This document shows, piece by piece, positions 1-7,862 of a stretch of 61,935 bases of DNA. The DNA comes from Thermoflexus hugenholtzii JAD2 (GTDB taxonomy: Bacteria; Chloroflexota; Dehalococcoidia; UBA2979). Location: positions 1 through 61,935 of the forward strand of contig CAMDNW010000011.1 in assembly GCA_945903275.1 (NCBI GenBank). Reading direction: 5' to 3'. The position numbers and the translations under genes are program-made. Below the pieces are notes generated by a model. The model saw nothing but the letters and a program-made list of their open reading frames with translations, was not told where the DNA came from and did not search any database. Each line of letters opens with the position of its first letter. Within the stretch, counting starts at the first letter, position 1.

Positions 1-558
1 GGAGCCGGTGGACCCGGTGCTGCCGGTGGACCCGGTGCTGCCGGTGGACCCGGTGCTGCCGGTGGACCCGGTGCTGCCGGTGGACCCGGTGCTGCCGGTG
101 GACCCGGTGCTGCTGGTGGAGCCGGCGCTGCAGGTGGACCTGGTGGTGCCGTAAGCGCACGGAACTTCTTCTTCGGTGGCGGCGCTGCAGCTGGACCCGG
201 TGGTCAGCAAGGTGGTCCCGGTGCTGCCGGCGGACCCGGTGGAGCCGGTGGACCCGGTGCTGCCGGCGGACCCGGTGGACCCGGTGGACCCGGTGCTGCC
301 GGCGGACCCGGTGGACCCGGCGGACCCGGTGCTGCCGGCGGGCCCGGTGGAGCCGGAGCCAGCCCTCCCGCAGGCTTCTTTGGCGGTACCGACCTAGCAC
401 CGCAGCCCACGGGCGGCACTGGTGGCGCACCCGGAGCCAGCCCTCCCGCAGGCTTCTTTGGCGGTACCGACCTAGCACCGCAGCCCACGGGCGGCGCTGG
501 CGGTGGACCCGGCACGCCGCAGACTGGCGGGTTCTTCGCCGGGACGGCGGCGCCGTAG
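1..558 (+). CDS. Collagen-like Gly-Pro-Ala repeat protein, C-terminal part
   Basis: The frame is open from the first base of the window to a TAG at 556-558, so the 5' end lies outside and 185 residues are visible. Residues 1-50 are almost pure Gly-X-Y triplets (GGP, GAA), as in bacterial collagen-like proteins. A short break holds a Phe triplet (NFFFGG), and a second Gly-X-Y block runs to about residue 118. Two near-identical 26-residue modules with the core [12 protein letters not shown] follow, then a tail [10 protein letters not shown]. Collagen-like segments in bacteria are usually extracellular or surface exposed, but the N-terminus, where a signal peptide would lie, is not visible. Repetitive DNA can be misassembled, so the repeat number is uncertain. 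Confidence 0.75.
   Translation, partial: GAGGPGAAGGPGAAGGPGAAGGPGAAGGPGAAGGPGAAGGAGAAGGPGGAVSARNFFFGGGAAAGPGGQQGGPGAAGGPGGAGGPGAAGGPGGPGGPGAAGGPGGPGGPGAAGGPGGAGASPPAGFFGGTDLAPQPTGGTGGAPGASPPAGFFGGTDLAPQPTGGAGGGPGTPQTGGFFAGTAAP
355..510 (+). repeat. Tandem 78-bp duplication in the collagen-like gene
   Basis: Two head-to-tail 78-bp units (355-432 and 433-510) are nearly identical and encode the 26-residue module [18 protein letters not shown] plus a Gly-rich spacer. The units differ only in the last few codons, which suggests a recent in-frame duplication. Confidence 0.9.
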
Positions 559-594
559 CGCGAGCTATATCGAGGGTAACCTCGAACATCCAGC

Positions 595-644
595 CAATAG
601 CGAGAAAGGCGCCACAGTTAACTGTGGCGCCTTTCTCGCTATTG
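595..644. terminator. 50-bp perfect palindrome, probable bidirectional terminator
   Basis: Two 25-nt arms (595-619 and 620-644) are exact reverse complements with no spacer, centred on GTTAAC. As RNA this folds into a long stem capped by a few bases. The stem carries GAAAGGCGCC on one side and GGCGCCTTTC on the other, so it gives a GC-rich hairpin with a short T tract on either strand. It lies 36 bp after the collagen-like gene and 54 bp before the next gene. Confidence 0.65.
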
Positions 645-698
645 AGCGGCAGATCAAACATGCCTTGCTAGGACGTGTAGGCAAGAAGCACAGGCGGT

Positions 699-1043
699 AT
701 GCAGGATGTGCCACCTCCAAGTGTATGCCAGAGTGCGACGCCTCTAGGTGGCACCCAAGGTGCGCCCGGCGACGCGAAAGTGTTCTTCATCAGCCATGGC
801 CCGATCGGTGGCCCGCAGCCGATTCGTAATACCGGGTTGTTCGCCGAAACCGCACTCGGTACGCCGCCTAGTGCACCGTCGCTTCCCGGCGGTCAGGCAG
901 GCGGACCGACTCCACCAAGCGGACTGCCGCCAACGAAGGAGAGCTTCTTCACTGGCGCGGGCCTCAATCTCGTGCGAGGTGAGGCGCGTGCTGCAGATAT
1001 CATGGCCTACAAGGGCCTCTTCGCGGGAACAACCGCACGATAG
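699..1043 (+). CDS. Short Gly/Pro-rich protein with FF/LF-G motifs, related to the upstream gene
   Basis: This encodes 114 residues from an ATG at 699; two in-frame TAG codons at 669 and 678 exclude a longer product. The protein is rich in Gly and Pro and carries spaced aromatic motifs: KVFFISHG, NTGLFAETALGT, KESFFTGAG and the tail YKGLFAGTTAR. The tail matches the end of the preceding collagen-like protein ([10 protein letters not shown]), so the two look like members of one local family. There is no clear signal peptide or membrane segment and only a weak Shine-Dalgarno. Function is unknown. The shared tail is the main reason to accept it as a gene. Confidence 0.5.
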   Translation: MQDVPPPSVCQSATPLGGTQGAPGDAKVFFISHGPIGGPQPIRNTGLFAETALGTPPSAPSLPGGQAGGPTPPSGLPPTKESFFTGAGLNLVRGEARAADIMAYKGLFAGTTAR

Positions 1044-1296
1044 CGGCTTCTATCAAGACTGGCAGGAACATTGAAGCGTTCATGCCCGTCTGATCCGCAT
1101 CCATCAGTAGCCATCGCCACCGTGACCTGCACAGAAACCGCGCCGTGAAGAAGCACACGATGGTTGAGAGGGAACCAGCAAAAGCAGGCACACAGCAGTC
1201 CGTCAGAATCACCACCGGGAAATTCACGAGCGGGAACCATCAGGCCCACAAATGGCGCCCGCAGACTTGCCTGAAGCCCGTATACACGCCTCGTGT

Positions 1297-1302
1297 GATA
1301 CT
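1297..1302 (+). promoter_or_regulatory. -10 element of folD (GATACT), suggesting a leaderless start
   Basis: GATACT preceded by TGT lies exactly 6 nt before the ATG at 1309. Transcription would begin at or next to the start codon. There is no Shine-Dalgarno. The same arrangement recurs at several genes in the window. Confidence 0.5.
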
Positions 1303-1308
1303 CCTTGC

Positions 1309-2187
1309 ATGACCGCCCGCATCATAGATGGTGCCGCAATCGCGGCTGAGGTGCGCGCCGAGGTGGCCGTGAAGGTCGCGGCGCACACCGCCGCTGGCCG
1401 CCCGCAACCGCACCTCACGGTCGTGCTCGTGGGCGACGACCCTGCCTCGGCGACCTATGTGCGCGCCAAGGGCGCGGCCTGCACCGAAGCCGGCATCAGC
1501 AGCGAAACCATCGCCGTCCCGACAGGGATCACGCAAACCGACCTGCTCGCGGTCGTCGCGAGGCTGAACGCCGACCCGAAGGTCTCCGGTATCCTCGTGC
1601 AGTCGCCGATTCTAGGCGGGATCGACGAAGCCGCGATCATGTCGGCCATTGACCCGCGCAAAGACGTAGACGGGCTGACGCCCGCCAGCCTCGGGCGGCT
1701 CGTGCAAGGGGAGCCGCTCCTAGTACCGTGCACGCCCGCCGGGGTACAGCAGATGCTGCTGCGCTCGGGCTACGACCCGGCGGGCGCGCGCGTGGTGGTC
1801 GTGGGACGCTCGATGCTTGTCGGCCGGCCGCTCGGCATTCTGCTCGGCCTCAAGGCTCCCGGCGGCAACGCCACCGTCACGCTGGCGCACACTGCGACGC
1901 GCGACCTGGCTTCGGTGACACGGGAGGCCGAAATCCTGATCGTCGCCGCGGGTAGGCCGAAGACGATCACCGCGGACATGGTGCGCCCCGGCGCGGTGGT
2001 CATCGATGTCGGCACCAACCGCGTCGATGCGCCGGAACGCAAGTCCGGCTGGCGGCTTGCGGGCGATGTGGACTTTGGGCCGGTGTCCGAGGTCGCCGCC
2101 GCGATCAGTCCCGTGCCCGGCGGCGTGGGGCCGATGACGATCGCCATGCTACTAGCCAACACCGCGCGGGCGGCAGCAAGCACGTAG
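1309..2187 (+). CDS. folD: Bifunctional methylene-THF dehydrogenase / methenyl-THF cyclohydrolase
   Basis: FolD interconverts 5,10-methylene-THF and 10-formyl-THF in the cytosol, supplying one-carbon units to purines and fMet-tRNA. The 292-residue product has the family length. It shows the catalytic Lys region (ATYVRAKGAAC), the substrate signature DPRKDVDGLTP and the NADP-binding loop VVVGRSMLVGRPLG. The ATG at 1309 gives MTARIIDG, the usual FolD N-terminus; an in-frame ATG at 1252 would add 19 residues that do not look like the family. It appears to be transcribed alone from the -10 element just upstream. Confidence 0.95.
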   Translation: MTARIIDGAAIAAEVRAEVAVKVAAHTAAGRPQPHLTVVLVGDDPASATYVRAKGAACTEAGISSETIAVPTGITQTDLLAVVARLNADPKVSGILVQSPILGGIDEAAIMSAIDPRKDVDGLTPASLGRLVQGEPLLVPCTPAGVQQMLLRSGYDPAGARVVVVGRSMLVGRPLGILLGLKAPGGNATVTLAHTATRDLASVTREAEILIVAAGRPKTITADMVRPGAVVIDVGTNRVDAPERKSGWRLAGDVDFGPVSEVAAAISPVPGGVGPMTIAMLLANTARAAAST

Positions 2188-2260
2188 CGGTTCGCGTCCG
2201 CACGACCTATATCTATGTGCGTGTCCTGCAACCGCGCCTCTCCCCCGAGAGCTACACCGG

Positions 2261-2893
2261 ATGACTTCCACGACTTCGATGACCCCGACCACCTGGGCCA
2301 ACGGGCCGCTCGCCTCCTTTGACCTCGAAACCACTGGCTTCAGCTCCACCAACGACGCGCTGGTGCAGGCGGCCTGCCTGATCGTGGGACCGGATGGTGA
2401 GGTGCTGGACGGCTCGTGGACCTCGGTGATCAACCCGGGGCGGCCCATCCCGATCGAGGCGATACGCGTCCACGGCATCACCGACGCTCGCGCACGGCGC
2501 GAGGGCATGGCGCACGACGAGGCAGTGGAGCGCGTGCTGCGATATCTCGACGACGTCGCGCGGGCGGCGATCCCGCTGGTGATCTTCAACGCACCGTTCG
2601 ACCTCGGGTTCATACGCGCGGCGGCGGCCCGCCAGCGGCTGCCGATCGCCGCGCCAGTGGTGGTCGACCCGCTGGCGATTCACCGCGTCGTCGACCCTCA
2701 CCGGCCGGAGCGCAAGACTCTCACCGCCCTCGCCGCCTACTACCGCTGCACGGCGCTACCCACGCACGATGCCCGCGCTGATGCGCTGGCCGCCGCCGCG
2801 GTCGCCCGCGCGCTAGCCCGCGCCCACCCCGTGCTGGCCTCGACGCCCGCCGGAGAGCTGTACCGGATCAGGGAGACGTGGCAGCGGGCATGA
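2261..2893 (+). CDS. DEDDh 3'-5' exonuclease, DnaQ-like
   Basis: The 210-residue protein has all three exonuclease motifs: Exo I FDLETTG (Asp and Glu metal ligands), Exo II NAPFDLGFI and Exo III HDARADA (His-x4-Asp, the DEDDh type). The domain matches the proofreading epsilon subunit of DNA polymerase III, RNase T and oligoribonuclease-type enzymes. No polymerase or second domain is attached, so it may proofread in trans or trim nucleic acids. It begins at ATG 2261; ATG 2279 is an alternative 6 residues downstream. It lies between folD and fabD with no obvious functional link to either. Confidence 0.85.
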   Translation: MTSTTSMTPTTWANGPLASFDLETTGFSSTNDALVQAACLIVGPDGEVLDGSWTSVINPGRPIPIEAIRVHGITDARARREGMAHDEAVERVLRYLDDVARAAIPLVIFNAPFDLGFIRAAAARQRLPIAAPVVVDPLAIHRVVDPHRPERKTLTALAAYYRCTALPTHDARADALAAAAVARALARAHPVLASTPAGELYRIRETWQRA

Positions 2894-3017
2894 CCGTGTG
2901 TTGGCCAGCGCAAGACACTTACATCGTTCACACGGTACTCACAGCACCTTGAGAGACCCGGTGCTACCATCAATCCATACAAGCGGGGGGATGGGCATCC
3001 GTGAGGAGGCCACCGCC

Positions 3018-4022
3018 ATGAGCAACACGACCACACTCAGCTCTGATCCGGTTGCCATCATCTTCCCCGGCCAGGGCTCTCAGGCACCCGGCATGGGCAA
3101 ACTCGTCCACGGCCATTCCGAGGCGGCACGCCGCATCTTCGAGGAAGCCAGCGACATCACCGGCCTTGACCTGACGGGCATCTGCTTCGACGGTGACGCC
3201 GAAGCACTCGCGGAGACCACCTACACGCAGCCTGCGGTGCTGACCACTTCGGTCGCCATCGTGGTCGCGATGCGCGAGAAACTGACCGAAGCTGGCAAGA
3301 CCATGCGCCCGCGACTGTTCGGCGGGCATTCACTCGGGCTGTTCTCAGCCGCCGTCGCCTCCGAGGCGCTGGCGTTTCGCGACGCACTGTTCGTGGTGCT
3401 GGAGCGGTCGAGGCTGATGTCCACGTTCAACGCGAACCGCCCGGTTGGCATGGCCAGCATCATTGGCCTCGACTCCAACACCGTCCGCGAGATATGCGAG
3501 TCGTCGACGCGCTCCGAGGCTGACCGCGTGGATGTCGCCAACCACAATCTGGACAAGCAGACCGTGATCAGCGGCGACGTGAGCGCGCTGGAGCGCGCGA
3601 TGGAACGCGCTCGCGACCTTCAGGCGAAGGTGATCCGCCTGAAGGTGAAGGTCTCCAGCCACACCCCGCTGCACAACGAGCAGGCTGCTGAGTTCGCCGA
3701 GATCATCCGCGAGGTGCCACTGCACGACCCGGTGCAGCCAATCGTATCCAATCGCACCTCGGAACTGTTACGCAGCGCCGCGGACGTGCGCAAAGAGTTT
3801 GAGGAGCAGTTGCGTTCGCCGGTCTACTGGGCCGAGAACGTGAAGCAGATGGCCGCTAACGGGGTCGACACCTTCGTCGAGGTCGGCCCCGGGCACGTAC
3901 TTGCCCGCATGGTGAAGCGCGTCTCCGACTCGCTCACCGCTGTCTCTCTGGATGACGCCGTGGTCGACCCGATTCCGATCTCGATTCTGCCGCCCAGCGC
4001 TACGCCTTCAGCGGCCAACTAA
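3018..4022 (+). CDS. fabD: Malonyl-CoA:ACP transacylase
   Basis: FabD loads malonyl groups onto acyl carrier protein for fatty acid synthesis. The 334-residue sequence has the N-terminal GQGSQ motif, the nucleophile elbow GGHSLG (Ser105) and the later SSHTPLH segment carrying the general-base His. The ATG at 3018 is preceded by GAGGAGG; longer in-frame starts upstream lack family similarity. It is followed by two ketoacyl-ACP synthase genes, forming a fab cluster. No acyl carrier protein, FabG or FabH gene is present nearby, so the rest of the pathway must lie elsewhere. Confidence 0.93.
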   Translation: MSNTTTLSSDPVAIIFPGQGSQAPGMGKLVHGHSEAARRIFEEASDITGLDLTGICFDGDAEALAETTYTQPAVLTTSVAIVVAMREKLTEAGKTMRPRLFGGHSLGLFSAAVASEALAFRDALFVVLERSRLMSTFNANRPVGMASIIGLDSNTVREICESSTRSEADRVDVANHNLDKQTVISGDVSALERAMERARDLQAKVIRLKVKVSSHTPLHNEQAAEFAEIIREVPLHDPVQPIVSNRTSELLRSAADVRKEFEEQLRSPVYWAENVKQMAANGVDTFVEVGPGHVLARMVKRVSDSLTAVSLDDAVVDPIPISILPPSATPSAAN

Positions 4023-4119
4023 CCTCCCGCCCCCGCACGTAGCCCTCGCGCCCCCGCCCCGCCACAATGCGAGGCGTAGCAAGCGCACCCCGAGAAGGGC
4101 GCGTCCCGAGGAGGCCTCG

Positions 4120-5367
4120 ATGCCCGAACTGCGCCGCGTCGTCGTCACCGGCATCGGCCTGATCACGCCGCTGGGGAATAGCACCGCCGAGACGTGGGTG
4201 GGGCTGGTGGCGGGGCGATCCGGCATCGGGCTGATCACGGCGTGGGACGCCTCAGCGTACGAGCACCCGATCGCGGGCGAGCTCAAGGGTTTCGACCCCG
4301 AGCAGCATGTCGAGGCGAAACTGCTGCGGCGCATCGACCGATCCTCGGCGCTGGCGCTGGCCGCCGCGCGGCAGGCGGTGGACGACGCGGGCATCGATGT
4401 CGCGCTGGAGCCGCCGGGCACCGTGGGCGTAGTGCTCGGCACCGGCATCGGCGGCGCTCACCTGATTGTGGAGAACCAGTCGATCCTCGATGACAAGGGG
4501 CCGCGGCGCGTCAGCCCGTTCCTGATCACCAGCATGTTGCCCGACACCGCCACCGGCCTGGTCGCCATCAACCTCGGCGCGGACGGCGCAAACTTCGCCG
4601 TCACCGCCGCCTGTGCCACGGGTGGCGCGGCGCTGGGCGAGGCGGGCGAGATCGTCGCGCGCGGGGATGCCGACGTGATGCTCGCGGGCGGCTTCGAAGC
4701 GCCGCTGCGGCCGATCTTCTACGCGGGCTTCTCAGCGATGCGTGCGCTGGCAGAGGACGAAGACCCCACGAAGGCGTGCAAGCCGTTCGACCTGCACCGC
4801 AACGGCTTCGTGATCTCGGAGGGTGCGGGTGTGCTGGTGCTCGAAGAACTCGGGCACGCGCAAGCGCGCGGCGCACGCATCTACGCGGAGTGGAAAGGCG
4901 CTGCTTCGGCCAACGACGCATTCGACATGGTGGCCGCCGCCGATGACGGCCGGGGCGTGGCGCGCGCCATCACCCGCTCGCTCACGCGCGCGGGACTGAC
5001 GCCCGCGGACATCGATTACATCAACGCGCACGGGCCGGGCACGCCACTCGGCGACCGCGTCGAGACCTACGCCATCCGCACCACCTTCGGCGCCGAGGCG
5101 AACCGCGTGCTCGTCTCCTCCACCAAGTCGATGACCGGCCACATGATGGGCGCCGCCGGGGCGGTGGAGGCCGCCGTCGCGGTGCTCACCTGCCACCACG
5201 GCATCGTGCCGCCCACGATCAACTACCAGACGCCCGACCCGGACTGCGACCTAGACTACGTTCCCAATGAGGCCCGCCGCGTAGAGGTGCGCAACGCCAT
5301 GAGCACCTCGGTCGGCCTCGGCGGGCACAACTCGTCCATCATCTTCGGGCGGTGGGAGGGGGCATAG
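4120..5367 (+). CDS. fabF: 3-oxoacyl-ACP synthase II (first copy)
   Basis: This is a condensing enzyme of fatty acid elongation, 415 residues. The catalytic triad is complete: Cys165 in TAACATG, His in NAHGPGTPLGD and His in STKSMTGHMMG. Most homologues have NAHGTSTPLGD, so Gly-Pro-Gly replaces Gly-Thr-Ser next to the first His. The ATG at 4120 follows GAGGAGG, and the start codon itself overlaps a CCTCGATG octamer common in this window. It follows fabD by 97 bp in the same direction. Confidence 0.93.
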   Translation: MPELRRVVVTGIGLITPLGNSTAETWVGLVAGRSGIGLITAWDASAYEHPIAGELKGFDPEQHVEAKLLRRIDRSSALALAAARQAVDDAGIDVALEPPGTVGVVLGTGIGGAHLIVENQSILDDKGPRRVSPFLITSMLPDTATGLVAINLGADGANFAVTAACATGGAALGEAGEIVARGDADVMLAGGFEAPLRPIFYAGFSAMRALAEDEDPTKACKPFDLHRNGFVISEGAGVLVLEELGHAQARGARIYAEWKGAASANDAFDMVAAADDGRGVARAITRSLTRAGLTPADIDYINAHGPGTPLGDRVETYAIRTTFGAEANRVLVSSTKSMTGHMMGAAGAVEAAVAVLTCHHGIVPPTINYQTPDPDCDLDYVPNEARRVEVRNAMSTSVGLGGHNSSIIFGRWEGA

Positions 5368-5417
5368 AGCGGTCGCGATCCGAGCGACGCTCCACCCGCA
5401 CACGGAGGTTCGCGCTG

Positions 5418-5770
5418 ATGCCAATCGAAACAGCGACCCTCGACGCGATGGTACGCGCCTACGTGAGCACGATGACGAGCATTCGCGGCCGGCGCATCCA
5501 CCGGCTCCTGATGCGCGAATTCGCGCGCTTCGACGACGTACTGCCCGCCACAGCCGAAGACGGCGTCCCGTGCTGCTCGAAGCGGTCGAGGAGGCGAGGC
5601 ATCCGTTCGCACTCAGGGTCCAGTGGCACCCGAAGCGGCCGGAGATGCGCCTCGATGCACGCCGCGACAAACGCCCCGACGCTGCTGTTCGAGGCGTTTG
5701 TCGCGGCGTGCATCGAGGCGCGGGCGACGGACTACACTCAACTGCCTGCACAGATTCCGACCGCCCCGTA
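5418..5770 (+). pseudogene. Possible frameshifted small gene between the two fabF copies
   Basis: From ATG 5418 the frame reads MPIETATLDAMVRAYVSTM and stays protein-like to about 5565. There it becomes Arg/Ser-rich, while the neighbouring frame becomes protein-like (LLEAVEEARHPFALRVQW). A one-base shift would join them. The 3' part is interrupted by a 29-bp inverted repeat. I do not recognise the family. It could be a decayed gene or chance openness in GC-rich DNA. Nothing else is visible in this 476-bp gap. Confidence 0.3.
5647..5721. repeat. 29-bp perfect inverted repeat with 17-nt loop
   Basis: Arms 5647-5675 and 5693-5721 are exact reverse complements around a 17-nt spacer. Each arm contains CCTCGATG or its complement and the core GCGACAAACGCC. 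This is much longer than an ordinary terminator stem and has no terminal T run. It may be a REP/MITE-like element or a duplication scar, and it could still act as a roadblock hairpin between the two fabF genes. Confidence 0.85.
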
Positions 5771-5843
5771 GCCCCCGAGGCTCGCGTCAGTCCACAATGC
5801 AAGGCAGACGCTTACTATCCCGCCATCCGAGGAGGGCACTCGC

Positions 5844-7130
5844 ATGACTTATGCCGATTGGACACCCCCCGTCTCAGGCCCGATGCGCCGCGTTGTCGTC
5901 ACCGGCATCGGCATGGTCACGGGCCTCGGCATCGGGCGGGAGCACAACTGGCAGCGGATGCTCGCAGGCGAGAACGGTATCCGCCGCGTCACACAGTGTG
6001 ACGTCGAGGACCTCGACTCGCAGGTGGCGGGAGAGGTGCCGGACTTCGACCCGCTGAACTTCGTCGACCGCAAGGAAGCGAGGCGCACCGACCGCTTTGT
6101 GCAGCTGGCGATCGCCGCCTCCGGCGAGGCGCTGGCGCAGTCAGGCCTCGATGTCACGGCCGATGCCGACAAGGTTGGCTGCATAATCGGCGTCGGCATG
6201 GGCGGGCTGGAAACGCTGGAGGAGCAGTTCAAGACGCTGTTCGAAAAGGGGCCGGGGCGCGTCTCGCCATTCCTGGTGCCGATGTTCATCGGCGACATGG
6301 CGTCGGGGCAAGTCTCGATACAGTTCCGGCTGCGCGGCCCCAACTACAACACCGTCTCCGCCTGCGCCTCGGGCGCCGACGCACTCGGGACGGCGCTGGA
6401 GGTGATCCGCCGCGGCGACGCAGTCGCGATGCTGGCCGGCGGCGCGGAGGCAACGATCACGCGTATGGGCATCGCCTCGTTCTCCGCGCTGCGCGCGCTG
6501 AGCACGAAGCGCAACGACGACCCCGCGCACGCGTCACGGCCATTCGACCTTGAACGCGACGGCTTTGTGCTCGGCGAGGGCGCGGCGACGCTGGTGCTCG
6601 AAGACCTGGAGTACGCGCAGGCCCGAGGCGCGACGATCCTCGCGGAGTTCGTCTCTTACGGCCAGTCCGCCGACGCCTTCCACGTCACGCAGCCCTCCGA
6701 GGACGGCGAAGGCGCCGCGCGTGCGATGCGCACCGCGCTGGCGAAGGCCGGCATCCCCGCCTCGGCGATCGACTACATCAACCCGCACGGCACCAGCACG
6801 CCGATGAATGACAAGTTCGAGACGATGTCCGTGAAAGCTGTTTTTGGCGAGGCCGCCGGCGCGATCCCGATGCCCAGCACCAAGTCGATGACCGGCCACA
6901 CCCTGGGCGCGTGCGGCGGCATCGAGGCGGCCGTCACGGTGCTGAGCATCCGCGACCAGCGCATCCACGCCACGCGGAACCTCACGATCCCCGACCCCGA
7001 CTGCGACCTGGACTACGTGCCCAAGGGACCCCGGGATCTGCGGATCGACTGGGCGATGTCGAACAACCTCGGGTTCGGAGGGCACAACTCGAGTTTGGTG
7101 TTCAGGCGGTGGGGGGGAGATCCGAACTGA
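5844..7130 (+). CDS. fabF: 3-oxoacyl-ACP synthase II (second copy)
   Basis: This second condensing enzyme has 428 residues and a complete triad: Cys174 in SACASG, His in NPHGTSTPMND and His in STKSMTGHTLG. The ATG at 5844 has a strong Shine-Dalgarno (GAGGAGG) 8 nt upstream. It differs substantially from the first copy, for example by a 12-residue N-terminal extension, so the two are old paralogues rather than a recent duplication. Both keep the catalytic Cys, so this is not a KS-alpha/chain-length-factor pair of an aromatic polyketide system. The two probably divide chain-length or substrate preference. Confidence 0.92.
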   Translation: MTYADWTPPVSGPMRRVVVTGIGMVTGLGIGREHNWQRMLAGENGIRRVTQCDVEDLDSQVAGEVPDFDPLNFVDRKEARRTDRFVQLAIAASGEALAQSGLDVTADADKVGCIIGVGMGGLETLEEQFKTLFEKGPGRVSPFLVPMFIGDMASGQVSIQFRLRGPNYNTVSACASGADALGTALEVIRRGDAVAMLAGGAEATITRMGIASFSALRALSTKRNDDPAHASRPFDLERDGFVLGEGAATLVLEDLEYAQARGATILAEFVSYGQSADAFHVTQPSEDGEGAARAMRTALAKAGIPASAIDYINPHGTSTPMNDKFETMSVKAVFGEAAGAIPMPSTKSMTGHTLGACGGIEAAVTVLSIRDQRIHATRNLTIPDPDCDLDYVPKGPRDLRIDWAMSNNLGFGGHNSSLVFRRWGGDPN

Positions 7131-7166
7131 TATCTACAGTCGCTAGCAAGGAGTAGGGGGCACTTC

Positions 7167-7772
7167 ATGCGCAGTTTGGTCTTTCAAGATGTGCGCTGCT
7201 TCTCGGAGCGCCATAGCGTCCCGATCCGCCCCCTCACTCTGCTAGAGGCAGAGAACAGCAATGGGAAAACAACTTTCCTCTCACTCGCCAAGACAGCGTC
7301 CGAACGTAATTTCGGGCGGCCACCAGACTTCAACGAAAACCCATTCAACCTTGGGAGCTACGAGCAGATCGCTACGTTTCGGGGCGGGCGAGCAGGTCGC
7401 GCGGCTCAGTTCACGATCGGCCCAGTGCTTAATCAAAGTCCGAGACGCCGACGCCGTCAGTCACAACCCCGACTCATCGAAATGGCACCGGAACAGAAAG
7501 ACGTTCACCTAGAAGCGCCGTTCGTCCCGTGGAACGCACAGCCGCGGATGTCCCGTCTCGAATTGGCATCGCCAGACCACGGAACTGCCCTTGAAGATCC
7601 TGAAGACGAGAATCCCACGGTACGTGTCAGAACACCGCAGGGCGAGAACATTCATGCTCAGGAAGACGGAGCTCCGGCGTTCGCCGGATCATACGTCGAT
7701 TGGCGCTGGCTACAGCTGTCGCGCAGCGGTCGACTTGGACGACGAGAACCTGTGCTCGCCCCGCAGGATTAA
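7167..7772 (+). pseudogene. Truncated AAA ATPase (OLD/RecF-like N-terminal fragment)
   Basis: The N-terminus matches the P-loop start of OLD- or AAA_15-type ATPases: strand FQDVRCF, then LTLLEAENSNGKTTFLSLA, where families usually have GENSSGKST. A conserved-looking stretch NPFNLGSYEQIATFRGGRAG follows. After about residue 95 the sequence becomes Arg-rich and loses similarity. The Walker B and signature regions are absent, and the frame ends after 201 residues. The ATG at 7167 has a good Shine-Dalgarno (AAGGAG). It is probably the remnant of a defence or repair ATPase, less GC-rich than its neighbours. Confidence 0.55.
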
Positions 7773-7862
7773 GCAGCAATCGATGATCTGATCGATTTTG
7801 TGTTCGAGAGCCGGACACAGACCCTGCCATTCGCACCGATTCGAAGCGAGCCGGAGCACACC

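Noticed and set aside
1-120. CRISPR-like short regular repeats at the window start
   Set aside because: The 18-bp periodic repeat has no unique spacers and encodes in-frame Gly-X-Y triplets; it is a coding repeat.
4120-7130. KS-alpha / chain-length-factor pair of an aromatic polyketide system
   Set aside because: Both proteins retain the active-site Cys, and no ketoreductase, cyclase or ACP genes accompany them.
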